Positions 37,212-45,414 of a stretch of 64,000 nt of DNA are shown one piece after another. The position numbers were made by a program, and so were the translations under genes. This stretch comes from VRUE01 sp963753585 (GTDB lineage Bacteria; Actinomycetota; Thermoleophilia; Solirubrobacterales; 70-9): assembly GCA_963753585.1 (NCBI GenBank), contig CAVWCU010000001.1, positions 1,798,001 through 1,862,000 on the forward strand, given 5' to 3'. The notes under the pieces are model-generated. The model was not told the DNA's origin. It did not search any database and saw nothing but the letters and a program-made list of their open reading frames with translations. How positions within the stretch are numbered: position 1 is the stretch's first letter; each line of letters opens with the position of its first letter.

Positions 37212-37996
37212 TGGAAGTCGCACTCGGAGTGCTGGTCGTCCTGGCGATCTTCGTCCTGATCGCCCTCGGTGCCTCGGTCAAGGTGCTGCGCGAGTACGAA
37301 CGCGGCGTCATCTTCCGCCTCGGTCGCCTGATCGCGACCAAGGGCCCGGGCCTGATCCTGCTGATCCCCTTCGTCGACCGCATAGTCAAGGTCGACCTGC
37401 GCACGGTGACGCTCAACATCCCGCCGCAGGAGGTGATCACCCGCGACAACGTCCCCTCCAGCGTCAACGCCGTCGCCTACTTCCGCGTCGTCGACGCCAA
37501 CCGATCGATCGTCGAGGTCGAGAACTTCCTGCTGGCGACGTCACAGATCGCGCAGACGGCGCTGCGCTCGGTGCTCGGCAAGGCCGAGCTCGACCAGCTG
37601 CTCTCCGAGCGCGAGCGGCTCAACGAAGAGCTGCAGAAGATCATCGACGAGTCGACCGAGCCCTGGGGCGTGAAGGTGACCGCGGTCGAGATCAAGGACG
37701 TCGAGATCCCCGAGCAGATGCAGCGGGCGATGGCGCGCCAGGCCGAGGCCGAGCGCGAGCGGCGAGCCAAGATCATCAACTCCGAGGGCGAGTACCAGGC
37801 GGCGCAGAAGCTCACCGACGCGGCCGACATCATCAGCACCAACCCCGCCTCGCTGCAGCTGCGCTACCTGCAGACCCTGCTGGAGATCGGCAGCAACCAG
37901 AACACGACGATCGTCTTCCCGCTGCCGATGGACGTGATCGAGCCGTTCCTGCGTGCCGCCGGGGGCGAGGGGCCTTCTCAGCCGCCCACCAGTTGA
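37211..37996 (+). CDS. Slipin-type SPFH/band-7 protein
   Basis: The product is 261 aa. An N-terminal membrane helix (residues 3-22) is followed by the SPFH domain: REYERGVIFRLGRL, KGPGLILLIPFVDRI, VDLRTVTLNIPPQEVIT and a C-terminal coiled coil (MQRAMARQAEAERERRAKI). It is a stomatin-like scaffold in the membrane. The nfeD-slipin pairing is a conserved operon. The stop overlaps the galT start. Confidence 0.94.
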   Translation: MEVALGVLVVLAIFVLIALGASVKVLREYERGVIFRLGRLIATKGPGLILLIPFVDRIVKVDLRTVTLNIPPQEVITRDNVPSSVNAVAYFRVVDANRSIVEVENFLLATSQIAQTALRSVLGKAELDQLLSERERLNEELQKIIDESTEPWGVKVTAVEIKDVEIPEQMQRAMARQAEAERERRAKIINSEGEYQAAQKLTDAADIISTNPASLQLRYLQTLLEIGSNQNTTIVFPLPMDVIEPFLRAAGGEGPSQPPTS

Positions 37997-39039
37997 GCGC
38001 GCCCGAGCTCCGCATCGACCAGCTCACCGGGCTGCCGGCGATCCTGGCGCCGGGGCGGGCGGACCGGCCCGACAGCTTCCAGACGAGGGCGAGCGAGCCG
38101 AAGGGTCCCGACAACTGCCCTTTCTGTGAGGGGCGGGAGGACAGGACGCCGCCGGAGGTCTACGCGACGCGGCCGGGGGGTGGAGCGGCGGACAGCCCCG
38201 GCTGGACGACGCGGGTGGTGCCGAACCTCTACCCGGCGCTGGGCGAGGGGGCGGAGGAAGGTGTGAGCTCGACCAGTGGCGAGGCCGGGGCCTTCGCCAG
38301 CGCCGGCGACCCGCTGCTGGCCTCGCGCCGCGCCGGCGAGGCCGACCTCTTCGCCTCGCGGCCGGCCACCGGCGTCCACGAGGTGATCGTCAACGCACCG
38401 CAGCACGCCACCGCGATGGCGGAGCTGGACGAGGCCCAGGTCGCAGCCGCGGTGCAGACCTGGCGCGAGCGGATGCGCGCCCACGGCGAGGCCGCCTACG
38501 TGCAGCTGATCGTCAACGAGGGCGGCGGCGCCGGGGCGTCCCTGGAGCACACACATGCCCAGCTCTACGCGCTCGACTTCGTCCCGGCCGCCGTCGCGCG
38601 CGAGCGGGAGCGGGCGGGCGCCTACGCGGAACGGACCACGGGCGGCAGCCTGCTCAGCGACATCCTGGTCGAGGAGGTGCGCCGCCGCGAGCGGCTGGTG
38701 GCGATCGACGAGGAGGCGGCGCTGATCTGCCCCTGGGCTTCGCGCTCCCCCTTCGAGCTGCGCGTGGTGCCCCGCACCGCGGCGGCGAGCTTCGCTGAGG
38801 ACGCCGCGGGGGCGGCGATGATCCACACCGCCCTGCGCCTGCTGGCGAAGCGCTTCGACGGCTCACCCGAACTCAACCTCTGGGTCCGCACGGCACCGCG
38901 GGGAACCGAGCACTTCCACTGGCACGTCGACGTCGCCCCGCGGCTCAGCGTCAAGGCGGCTTTCGAGTTCGCCACCGGAGTGGACATCAACATCTACCCG
39001 CCGGAGCGTGCCGCGGCGGACCTGAGAGAGTGCCTCTGA
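37993..39039 (+). CDS. galT: Galactose-1-phosphate uridylyltransferase-like protein
   Basis: The product is 348 aa of the HIT-superfamily GalT group. CPFCEGRED gives the zinc cysteines (about residue 39), RVVPNLYPAL follows, then SLEHTHAQLYAL with the HxHxQ active-site histidine and HFHWHVDVAPR near the C-terminus. GalT swaps uridylyl between UDP-glucose and galactose-1-phosphate; actinobacterial relatives of this branch may use other sugars. The start is TTG 37993 and overlaps the slipin stop. Confidence 0.85.
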   Translation: MSAPELRIDQLTGLPAILAPGRADRPDSFQTRASEPKGPDNCPFCEGREDRTPPEVYATRPGGGAADSPGWTTRVVPNLYPALGEGAEEGVSSTSGEAGAFASAGDPLLASRRAGEADLFASRPATGVHEVIVNAPQHATAMAELDEAQVAAAVQTWRERMRAHGEAAYVQLIVNEGGGAGASLEHTHAQLYALDFVPAAVARERERAGAYAERTTGGSLLSDILVEEVRRRERLVAIDEEAALICPWASRSPFELRVVPRTAAASFAEDAAGAAMIHTALRLLAKRFDGSPELNLWVRTAPRGTEHFHWHVDVAPRLSVKAAFEFATGVDINIYPPERAAADLRECL

Positions 39040-39665
39040 TGCCGCCCAACCCGAGGCCGATCCCCCACTTCATCGCCGACTCGACCCAGGAGGGGATCCC
39101 GCACGGGCGTTTCGCGGAGCGGCTGACCGAGGCGTTCCGCGAGGCGTGTGCGGAGATCGACGACCTACCCGAGGGCGTCGAGCCACCGGCCGAGCTCGAC
39201 TGGTTCCCCGAGCGGGCCTGGGGCGGGCGCGTCTGGGTGCCCTGCACCGCCCGGGTCGACGGGCCCGAGAGCGCGCTGGAGCTCTTCGGCCACGTTTCCT
39301 ACGTCCAAGCCGCGGAGGGCGAGCCGTCCGACTTCCGGGCCGAGGCCGACTTCACCGACGTCCTCGCCGAGGACAACCCAGACTGGAGGATCGACCTCAA
39401 CGACGAGGTGATCGGCCGCTGGCGAGGCGAGAACGGCCGCGCCGGCGCCGTCACCCTCGTCTGGGGCCGCCCCCTGGTCCAGGGTGCGGTCGCCGCCACG
39501 GCGGAACTGGAGCTGGAGACCGTCGACCAGGAGATCGTCTCCAACGACCGCTTCACCCTCGTAGCCCTCGACGCCCTCGAGGGCTACGGCGACGAGATCT
39601 ACCTCGAGGTCAAGCTCTGGAGCCGCCGCGCGGTAGAGCTGGCCTCGGAGAGCCTCTACGCCTAG
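39039..39665 (+). CDS. Conserved hypothetical protein after galT
   Basis: The product is 208 aa, acidic, with no signal or membrane helix. It begins PPNPRPIPHFIADSTQEGIPHGRF and has beta-rich parts such as RVWVPCTARVDG and DEIYLEVKLWSRRAVEL. No domain was recognised. ATG 39039 overlaps the galT stop by one base, so it is probably co-translated; the GTG at 39030 is an alternative. Confidence 0.68.
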   Translation: MPPNPRPIPHFIADSTQEGIPHGRFAERLTEAFREACAEIDDLPEGVEPPAELDWFPERAWGGRVWVPCTARVDGPESALELFGHVSYVQAAEGEPSDFRAEADFTDVLAEDNPDWRIDLNDEVIGRWRGENGRAGAVTLVWGRPLVQGAVAATAELELETVDQEIVSNDRFTLVALDALEGYGDEIYLEVKLWSRRAVELASESLYA

Positions 39666-39675
39666 CCGTCCGGGA

Positions 39676-40083
39676 TCACGTCCCGAGCGCCTCGAGCCAG
39701 CCGTCGAGGTCTCCCACCCAGAGCGCAATCGAGTCCTGCGTGCCGAGGTCGGTCGTCCAGGAGACCTTCAGCAGATCCCGCCCGATCGTCTTGCCCAGGT
39801 GCGACCTGGTCTTCGTCACCTCGACGATCGCCTTGCGGGGTATGCGAAGCAAGCGGTTCGGGACCCACTGCGCGAAGAGCAGCTCGTGTTTGGTCAGCGC
39901 CAGGTCTCCGTTGCCACGCACCTGCCACACGCCAGCCGACTCGACCCCGAAGCTGTTGGCGTCGTCCTTGCGCAGCAACGTCAGCCCGGCGAAATGGCCT
40001 TCCGCTCGCCTGCGCAATCGTCCCGTGATCAATCCCAAAGCAGATCTGACCCTATTTGCTCCGCTACGGTGTGCCCATGGCAT
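39676..40083 (-). CDS. Hypothetical PH-like protein
   Basis: The product is about 135 aa. The conserved-looking part (EGHFAGLTLLRKDDANSFGV, GDLALTKHELLFAQWVPNRLLRIP, and LLKVSWTTDLG) has the strand pattern of bacterial PH-like (GRAM-type) domains. This is a tentative structural guess. The start is uncertain: ATG 40083 would overlap the divergent small gene, and GTG 40050 is possible. It ends 10 bp from the end of the convergent galT operon. Confidence 0.55.
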   Translation of the reverse strand: MPWAHRSGANRVRSALGLITGRLRRRAEGHFAGLTLLRKDDANSFGVESAGVWQVRGNGDLALTKHELLFAQWVPNRLLRIPRKAIVEVTKTRSHLGKTIGRDLLKVSWTTDLGTQDSIALWVGDLDGWLEALGT

Positions 40084-40253
40084 CAGGCGATCCCGCTGGC
40101 CAAGCGGCCCAAGACGCCGCGGCCAAGGCCGAGGCGGTCCGATTGGACCGCCTGCGCGAGGACGCCCGGCGTCCAATGAGCGTGAACCTGGCCGAGGGCA
40201 TCGCCCTCAGCCACCAGTTGATGCGATTCACCGGCGCTGCCCGCTCCAGTTGA
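40077..40253 (+). CDS. Small protein paired with a nucleotidyltransferase; possible antitoxin
   Basis: The product is 58 aa, helical, with many Ala, Arg and Asp residues. The C-terminal part MSVNLAEGIALSHQLMRFTG resembles short partners found before nucleotidyltransferase toxins. ATG 40077 is chosen. The stop overlaps the TTG start of the next gene, which supports a two-gene unit. The role is inferred from pairing only. Confidence 0.5.
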   Translation: MASGDPAGQAAQDAAAKAEAVRLDRLREDARRPMSVNLAEGIALSHQLMRFTGAARSS

Positions 40254-40726
40254 CCGAGCCGGCCTTCGATCAGCTTCTGCGCCGACTCTCGGAGGCTGAT
40301 GTCAAGTTCGTTCTAATCGGCGGCCTGGCGGTCAATGCCTGGGGAGTAGTCCGAGGAACAAAGGACGTTGACGTCGTGGTTGCGTCGGATCCCGAGAATC
40401 TCAAACGGATTGCCGAGGTCGCAGTGGAGGCCCGTGGTCATGTCCAAACGGGAGAGTCATTCCTTAGCACGCCATTCTCGATAGCCGCGCAGCTTGCGAG
40501 TGGAGAGCGGGTTGCGATTGAGACCGAACTCGGCCTACTGGATGTCGTTCAGGGGCTCGATGGTGTTCCGTCTTACGATGAGTTGCGCTTCTCCGCCACT
40601 GAAACCGAGATCCTCGACGTCAAGGTCGCCGTTTGCTCGATCGACGACCTAAGACAGATGAAGCGCGCGGCAGGAAGGCCACGTGATTCCGTCGACCTCG
40701 AAGACCTCGATGCAGCTGGCCATTAG
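40250..40726 (+). CDS. Nucleotidyltransferase-fold protein (DUF6036-like), possible toxin
   Basis: The product is 158 aa. FVLIGGLAVNAWGVVRGTKDVDVVV carries the GG and DxD motif of the minimal nucleotidyltransferase fold (about residues 18-42; quoted as one region because the motif runs through it). The C-terminus VCSIDDLRQMKRAAGRPRD is typical of this group, in which some members are toxins or abortive-infection proteins. The start is TTG 40250. Base composition looks less GC-rich than in neighbours, and a tRNA-Arg gene follows 20 bp later, both consistent with an acquired unit. Confidence 0.68.
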   Translation: MTEPAFDQLLRRLSEADVKFVLIGGLAVNAWGVVRGTKDVDVVVASDPENLKRIAEVAVEARGHVQTGESFLSTPFSIAAQLASGERVAIETELGLLDVVQGLDGVPSYDELRFSATETEILDVKVAVCSIDDLRQMKRAAGRPRDSVDLEDLDAAGH

Positions 40727-40746
40727 CTCTACGATTGGCCCTGCCA

Positions 40747-40820
<74 letters not shown>

Positions 40821-40825
40821 TCGCC

Positions 40826-41524
40826 TCAGCGGTAGAGGACGATGTAGAAGGGCTCGTCTCCGAGGCTTCCGTTTTTGTAGGTCAATATTTCCACCTGCGG
40901 AGCCGCGCAGTTGGAGACAGGGTTGACCTTGGCCTCTGCGACGATGATGTCGCTGGCATTTACCTCCCCGGTCACCTGGGCGCCCCGAGGGCTGAAGCTA
41001 GAAACCCCAACGCAATAGATACCCGCTGCTTTCCTCGTCACGTTCGCTTCGGCGATCCCCTTGGACAGCGAGGCGTCGACTTTCCCGCTGGCTTCCACCC
41101 GGGCGAAGGCAACCGGGTTCGCAGACTCGGCATCGGTGGCGAAGTCGGCTTTCGCCGCGCTCGGGACCTTGCTCAGGCTCGACTCGTCGACCTTCTCGCC
41201 GGTGACGGCGCCGTTCGCCAGCTTGCTCGTGGTCACCGCCCCTTCGGCCAGCTTCTCGCCACCGACCGCGCCGTCAGCCAGCTTGGCCCCGCTCACCGCC
41301 CCGTTTGCGATCTTGCCCTGCTTCACGGCGAGCGCCTTTATCTTCGGCGCGATCACGGCGTTCTTGCGCAGCTTTTCGGCGGTGACGGCGCCGGGTCGCA
41401 GCGCGGGCTCCCCCACCGACTTCGGCGGAAGCTGACTGGCGGCATACGCGCCGGCGCCGCTGAGCGCTACGAACAGCGCCAGGGTGGAGACGACGTTTGC
41501 GTAGGTGAGCTTCGGCCGGCGCAT
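40826..41524 (-). CDS. Secreted or anchored NGAV-repeat protein
   Basis: The product is 232 aa. A signal or anchor lies at residues 8-28. Residues about 45-110 are hendecad-like repeats (GAVTAEKLRKNAV, NGAVSGAKLADGAV, NGAVTGEKV), which fold as a coil or beta-helix in surface proteins of Thermoleophilia. The C-terminal part is a small beta domain with two cysteines (YCVGVS, NCAAPQ). The function is unknown. It lies 7 bp after the stop of the secreted protein upstream and is probably in its operon. Confidence 0.75.
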   Translation of the reverse strand: MRRPKLTYANVVSTLALFVALSGAGAYAASQLPPKSVGEPALRPGAVTAEKLRKNAVIAPKIKALAVKQGKIANGAVSGAKLADGAVGGEKLAEGAVTTSKLANGAVTGEKVDESSLSKVPSAAKADFATDAESANPVAFARVEASGKVDASLSKGIAEANVTRKAAGIYCVGVSSFSPRGAQVTGEVNASDIIVAEAKVNPVSNCAAPQVEILTYKNGSLGDEPFYIVLYR

Positions 41525-41531
41525 CGCTACC

Positions 41532-42314
41532 TCACCCGCCCGCCTTGCAGACGCGGTTGACCGTGCTGGTCACCTTGACGCCCCCCTCGAAGCCAAAGCT
41601 CGTGCGGAGCAGCGGGAAGACGGCGAGGCCGAGCCCGTCCGGCGCCGGGCAACCCGCGCTGAGGAAGCTGCGCTGCTTGCCACCGACGGTGAAGCGGCGA
41701 TCGAGCGTCATCGAGATCCCGGTCACGAAGCCCCATTCGCCGGTGACCCGGGGCAGGGACGTTTCGAGGACGGTGCCGAAGGTACCTCCGGAGCTCTTGA
41801 TGAAGAAGGGCAGCACGTATGAAGTGGGTACGGGATCGGTCCCGTAGATGTGGGCGAAGATCGCCGGGCGGCCACCCAGCTTTCCGTTGAAGGCGAGCAC
41901 CTTTCCGTCGGAAGGGAAAGGCGACTGCTCCGGCAGCCTCACGTTGGCCGAGAAGGTGCCGTCACCCACGAGGGCCGGGCCGCAGGCCGCCATCGCTTCG
42001 CTGGTCGTCGAGGGGTCGATGTGGCCGATCCGGCAGCGCGGCAGCCCGCGCGAGGAGAGGTGCCCGTGGCGGTTGATCGCAATAGTCAGCTTCTCCAGCT
42101 GCGGCGGGGGGCTCGATGCCTTCGAGCCGATCCGACCCGAGACGCTGACCGAGACCGGAGCGGTGCCGTGGCGCGGAAGCTTCTTTGGCAGGAGCCTGCC
42201 GTCCACCGAAACGCGGACCCCGTGTTCTTCTTTGGTCTCGGCCGAGGCGAGGGGCGAGAGCAAGGCGGCCGAGCCGACCAGGGCGGCAACGATTACGCCA
42301 CGTAGTGTCCCCAT
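41532..42314 (-). CDS. Secreted protein, paralogue of the gene at 62937
   Basis: The product is 260 aa with a signal peptide (residues 1-25, ending SPLASAE). The pattern VDGRLLPKKLPRHGTAPV, then VSGRI, PPQLEKLTI, NRHGHLSSRGLPRC and VGDGTF, is shared with the protein at 62937-63716 (GGFTPKKLPK, VSGKV, PPALREF, GLPAC, VGEGK). The family is common in Thermoleophilia and its function is unknown. Conserved cysteines suggest a disulfide. ATG 42314 is preferred over the frame open upstream because it starts the signal peptide. Confidence 0.75.
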   Translation of the reverse strand: MGTLRGVIVAALVGSAALLSPLASAETKEEHGVRVSVDGRLLPKKLPRHGTAPVSVSVSGRIGSKASSPPPQLEKLTIAINRHGHLSSRGLPRCRIGHIDPSTTSEAMAACGPALVGDGTFSANVRLPEQSPFPSDGKVLAFNGKLGGRPAIFAHIYGTDPVPTSYVLPFFIKSSGGTFGTVLETSLPRVTGEWGFVTGISMTLDRRFTVGGKQRSFLSAGCPAPDGLGLAVFPLLRTSFGFEGGVKVTSTVNRVCKAGG

Positions 42315-42452
42315 TCCGCTCGTCCCTTTCCTGAGCCCTGCTTCGCGTCCAGGTCGATTGCGGGCGCTTTCGACCCGCAACGTTCCAGTTTCACTCTACT
42401 CAACAGCTGCGGGCCCGGGTTGTTCCGCCCGTGTACCGGAAGTCGCGCTCGG

Positions 42453-43073
42453 TCAGCCGCCGAGCTCGGAGCGAAAAGCGGCCAGCTCAGAGCGAAGCTC
42501 GGCGACCTCGCGCTCGAGGCGGGTGAGCCGGTCCTCGGCGGGTGTCAGCTGCGCAGGCTCCGCGGCGACCTCGCCGGACGCCCCGGCCGGTTCGCCCCCG
42601 AGCAGCTGCTCGTAGCGATCCTCCTTCTGCCCCGGACGGCGCTCGTGGCGGGCCACGTGCCCGCGCTCGACGAGGCGGTCGAGGGTCTCCTGAATCGCGG
42701 CGAGGTCGGCAAAGTCGTGCAGGCGCTGGCCGCGCTGCTTGAGCTCGCCTGGCGTCTGCGGGCCGCGCAGCATGAGGACGGCGAGCAGGGAGGCTTCGGC
42801 GTCCTCGAGGCCGAAGGCGTCGCCGAGCAGGTGGCGGTACTTGCGGGCGCGGCTGCCGGCGCCGCTGGCGAGGCGGGTCCAGCCGCGCAGGGCGAGCCGG
42901 CGCAGGGCCTCGACCACGGTCTCCTCGTCGTAGTCGACCACCGGGTCGCGGTTGGTCGACTGGTTGCAGGCGAGCCGCAGGCCGTTGAGCGAGAGTGGGT
43001 AGGCGTCGGGCGTGGTGTGCTGCTTCTCGACCAGGCAGCCGAGCACCCGGATCTCTACGGCGTCGGGCTCCAC
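42453..43073 (-). CDS. YceH-family (DUF480) protein
   Basis: The product is 206 aa. VEIRVLGCLVEKQHTTPDAYPL, LRLACNQSTNRDPV and LLAVLMLRGPQTPGELKQR are the DUF480 signature; the fold is two winged helices. The C-terminus ends in a coiled coil (RLTRLEREVAELRSELAAF). The start GTG 43073 is chosen because GAGG lies 8 bases upstream and the pyrE stop is 5 bp before; a longer frame from 43130 overlaps pyrE. The function is unknown. Confidence 0.85.
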   Translation of the reverse strand: MEPDAVEIRVLGCLVEKQHTTPDAYPLSLNGLRLACNQSTNRDPVVDYDEETVVEALRRLALRGWTRLASGAGSRARKYRHLLGDAFGLEDAEASLLAVLMLRGPQTPGELKQRGQRLHDFADLAAIQETLDRLVERGHVARHERRPGQKEDRYEQLLGGEPAGASGEVAAEPAQLTPAEDRLTRLEREVAELRSELAAFRSELGG

Positions 43074-43077
43074 CGCG

Positions 43078-43644
43078 TCAACCTCGGTCGGGGCGGTCGG
43101 GATAGATCTCGTCGATGGTGACGAGGGCACGGTAGGGGGCAGCGGCGGCCGCTTCGATCTTCTCAGCCCCTCCTGCCAGCCGGTCGACGACGCCGACGAC
43201 GCCGACCACCTCGAGGTCCTGCTCGGCGATCCGCTCCATCGCGCCGGCGGTCGAGCCGCCTGTGGTCACCGTGTCCTCGACCACGAGGCAGCGGGCGCCC
43301 GGCTCGACGGGGCCCTCGACCCAGCGCTGCAGGCCGTGCTGCTTGCGCTCGCCGCGGACGAAGAAGCCGACCAGCCCCGACCCGGTGGGGACCGCCAGCG
43401 CCGCGCACGAAGGCGGGATCGCCGCCGTCGCCGGCCCGCCGACCGCTGTCGCCCCCACCTCGACCGCCACGGCGGCGATCAGCTCGCCCGCGGCGAGGAA
43501 CCCGGCCGGGCGCAGCAGCGCCCGGCGCGCGTCGACGTAGTACTGCGCCGTCGCCCCGCTCGAAAGCGTCACCTCGCCGATCACAAGCGAGTGCTCGCGA
43601 AGCTCGGCGAGCAGCGTCTGCTTGGCGGCGTCGAGGTCGGGCAT
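43078..43644 (-). CDS. pyrE: Orotate phosphoribosyltransferase
   Basis: The product is 188 aa. It joins orotate and PRPP to give OMP in pyrimidine synthesis. The N-terminal hood (SLVIGEVTLSSGATAQYYVD) and the PRPP motif LVVEDTVTTGGST are intact, with the RGERKQHG loop between. The length is normal. It is read with the YceH-family gene downstream. Confidence 0.93.
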   Translation of the reverse strand: MPDLDAAKQTLLAELREHSLVIGEVTLSSGATAQYYVDARRALLRPAGFLAAGELIAAVAVEVGATAVGGPATAAIPPSCAALAVPTGSGLVGFFVRGERKQHGLQRWVEGPVEPGARCLVVEDTVTTGGSTAGAMERIAEQDLEVVGVVGVVDRLAGGAEKIEAAAAAPYRALVTIDEIYPDRPDRG

Positions 43645-43756
43645 CCGGGCAAGATCCTATGTAGGTCTGGACGAGATGTGCCAATTGTGAGGCGAGACTG
43701 TGAAATGAGTGAGGGTGGTCCGAACTGCGTCATTTCAAGGCTATGGTCGCGCCAGC

Positions 43757-43845
43757 GGAGGGGGAAGCCACGAGGTGTGGCTACCCGGCTGACACCCGGG
43801 AGTCCGGGTTCAAGCCTGGATGGGGTTCGAGTCCCTCCCCCTCCG
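43757..43845 (+). tRNA. tRNA-Sec-like gene with 8/4 acceptor-T architecture and long variable arm
   Basis: The acceptor is 8 bp (43757-43764 with 43837-43844) and discriminator G is at 43845. The D-stem is 6 bp (43766-43771 with 43777-43782), with a short GG-containing loop. The anticodon stem is CCCGG/CCGGG (43784-43788 with 43796-43800), with loop CTGACAC, so the formal anticodon is GAC. A variable arm of about 18 nt follows (43803-43820), then a T-arm with a 4-bp stem (43822-43825 with 43833-43836) and loop TTCGAGT. The long variable arm, 6-bp D-stem and G73 are Sec/Ser features. A normal Sec anticodon TCA is absent from the anticodon loop, though TTCAAG occurs in the variable-arm loop. 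It is not a standard tRNA, and activity is unproven. Confidence 0.65.
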
Positions 43846-43887
43846 CAATCCGCGTGCTAGCTTCTAGATCGGGTGTCAGCCGGGTAG
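43781..43887 (+). repeat. 18-nt inverted repeat: anticodon arm and its exact complement downstream
   Basis: Bases 43781-43798 (D-stem end plus anticodon arm of the tRNA-like gene) are the exact reverse complement of 43870-43887, 25 bases beyond the tRNA 3' end. In a single transcript the two would pair and hide the anticodon loop. Confidence 0.85.
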
Positions 43888-43911
43888 GGACAGTTTGCCC
43901 CGTCCGCTTTC

Positions 43912-43938
43912 AACGGCCCGCTTCGGCGGGCCGTTTCT
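43912..43938 (+). terminator. Rho-independent terminator after the tRNA-like locus
   Basis: A 10-bp stem (43912-43921 with 43926-43935) with loop TTCG is followed by TTTCT. It would end a transcript holding the tRNA-like gene and the complementary element. Confidence 0.85.
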
Positions 43939-43956
43939 GTGCGAGAAACGAGTCGC

Positions 43957-44901
43957 CTACCCGCGCGCCTCGGCGTCGCGGAAGCCTTCCCGCCAGCTGG
44001 AGTAGCGGGGCTGCCAGCCGAGCTCGCGCTTGGCCTTGGCGTTGGAGGCCCCGCGCAGCCGGGTCGCCATCGAGGCCGCACCGGCGCCGGCGACGAGGCG
44101 TGCGAGCCAGACCGGGACGCGGAGGGGCTTCTTCGCGCCGACGACCTCGGCGAATGCGGGCGCCCATTCGCGCATCGGGGCCGGGTCGTCGTCGACGACG
44201 TTGTAGGCACCGGAAGAGCCGTGGTCGAGCGCGGCCACCGTCGCCGAGGCGGCGTCCTCGACATGGACGAAGGAGAAGGTCCCGGTGCCCTTGCCGACGA
44301 TCGGCGCACGGCGCTTCAGGGCGTCCTCGGTCAGCGAGCCGTCGCGGGCGTAGTAGGTGCCCGGGCCGTAGAGCCATCCGTAGCGCAGGACGATGCCCTC
44401 GATTCCCTCGGCACCGAGCACCTGCTGCTCGAGGTCGGCCAGGGCGGCGGCGGCGTTCCCAAACGGCGCGGGCGCGTCGAGGAAGAGTGGCTCCTCCTCG
44501 TCCTTTACCCAATCGCCTTCGGGCGCGTAGAAGAAGGCGACACTCTCTGCGATCAGGCGGCGCGCGCCTGCCGCCTTGGCTGCCGCGACGAGGTTGCGGG
44601 TGCCTTCGCGGCGCAGGCGGTTGGTCGCCGCCAGCGGGTCGTCCTTGGCTTTGTAGTCGAGGCGCGGCGGCAGCGCGGTCAGCTCGTGGACGACGACCTC
44701 GGGCGCCGCACCGCGCACGGCGATCTCCAGCGAAGTCGCGTCGAGGGCGTCGCAGACGGCGGCCCTGGCGCCGGCCGCCCGGATCTCCTCCGCGCGCTCC
44801 TCGCGCCGGGTCATCCCCGTCACCTCGTGTCCGGCGGCGAGCAGCTGGCGCACCAGCGGCCGGCCGATCGCCCCGCTCGCTCCCGCTACGAAGACCCTCA
44901 T
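43957..44901 (-). CDS. NAD(P)-binding epimerase/dehydratase-like protein
   Basis: The product is 314 aa, an extended short-chain dehydrogenase. The glycine motif GASGAIGRPLV lies at residues 7-17, and VVHELTALPP and NVVDDDP are typical. The usual YxxxK pair is not evident (ESVAFFYAPEG occupies that place), so it may be an atypical member acting as a binding protein or reductase. The C-terminal KRELGWQPRYSSWREGF is the family end. The substrate is unknown. It follows the small membrane protein by 2 bp. Confidence 0.82.
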   Translation of the reverse strand: MRVFVAGASGAIGRPLVRQLLAAGHEVTGMTRREERAEEIRAAGARAAVCDALDATSLEIAVRGAAPEVVVHELTALPPRLDYKAKDDPLAATNRLRREGTRNLVAAAKAAGARRLIAESVAFFYAPEGDWVKDEEEPLFLDAPAPFGNAAAALADLEQQVLGAEGIEGIVLRYGWLYGPGTYYARDGSLTEDALKRRAPIVGKGTGTFSFVHVEDAASATVAALDHGSSGAYNVVDDDPAPMREWAPAFAEVVGAKKPLRVPVWLARLVAGAGAASMATRLRGASNAKAKRELGWQPRYSSWREGFRDAEARG

Positions 44902-44903
44902 CG

Positions 44904-45308
44904 CTACACCTCCCGGTCGAGGTCTTCAGCGTAAAGCCGTTCCGACACTCGCGCCAGCCAGGCCGAGGCCAGGGCCCCGAAGGCGATCAGCAGCGTGTCG
45001 CTCCAGCCCCGCGCCTCGCTCTTCGCTTCGCCCGTGTCGAAGGCGTGGTTGATCGCGTGGAAGCCGTACCAGAGCGCCCCCAGCCAGAGCAGCGGTGCCC
45101 GCCATGCCGGCCGCACGACCGCGATCGCGAGAGCGACGCCGAAGGCGAGCGTGAAGGAGCCCACGTCCCCCACGTAGTGGAGGTTCTCGACCCCGTAGTT
45201 GCCGATCTCCTCGAAGAAGGTGCCGGGAGCGAACAGCTGCATAGCCCCCAGCGCGACGTGGTAGACGGCCACGAAGACAAGGACCGCTTTTAGAGATTTC
45301 TCAGTCAC
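44904..45308 (-). CDS. Small four-helix membrane protein
   Basis: The product is 134 aa with four hydrophobic segments (about 6-25, 47-65, 68-85, 103-118). The LHYVGDVGSFTLAFGVALAI part suggests a DoxX-like or related small membrane family, uncertain. The start is GTG 45308, at the very edge of a large hairpin, with no clear ribosome binding site. It is probably co-transcribed with the epimerase-like gene downstream. Confidence 0.65.
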   Translation of the reverse strand: MTEKSLKAVLVFVAVYHVALGAMQLFAPGTFFEEIGNYGVENLHYVGDVGSFTLAFGVALAIAVVRPAWRAPLLWLGALWYGFHAINHAFDTGEAKSEARGWSDTLLIAFGALASAWLARVSERLYAEDLDREV

Positions 45309-45414
45309 TGAGGCGGCGTGTGACCAAGCAGATCAAGGACGCAGGGAGCGTAGCGTGCTTCTGCACGCGAGCGACCGAGGACGCCGATATGCGCCGCGTC
45401 ACACGCCGCCTCAG
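45308..45414. repeat. Intergenic hairpin element with 17-bp arms and a shared core (copy 1)
   Basis: The arms 45308-45324 and 45398-45414 are exact reverse complements. The interior (about 45322-45388) is nearly the same as at 61121-61188 and holds an internal GCGTGC/GCACGC hairpin. The right arm contains the stop codon of the L,D-transpeptidase gene, and the left arm touches the start codon of the next gene. Confidence 0.85.

Noticed and set aside
43784..43820. Reading the tRNA-like gene as normal tRNA-Sec (TCA)
   Set aside because: TCA occurs only in the variable-arm loop (TTCAAG); using it as the anticodon needs a mismatch in the stem and leaves no variable arm.
43781..43887. The 18-nt inverted copy as an integration attachment site
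   Set aside because: Attachment copies are direct repeats flanking an element; here the copy is inverted and 71 bases away, with no integrase.
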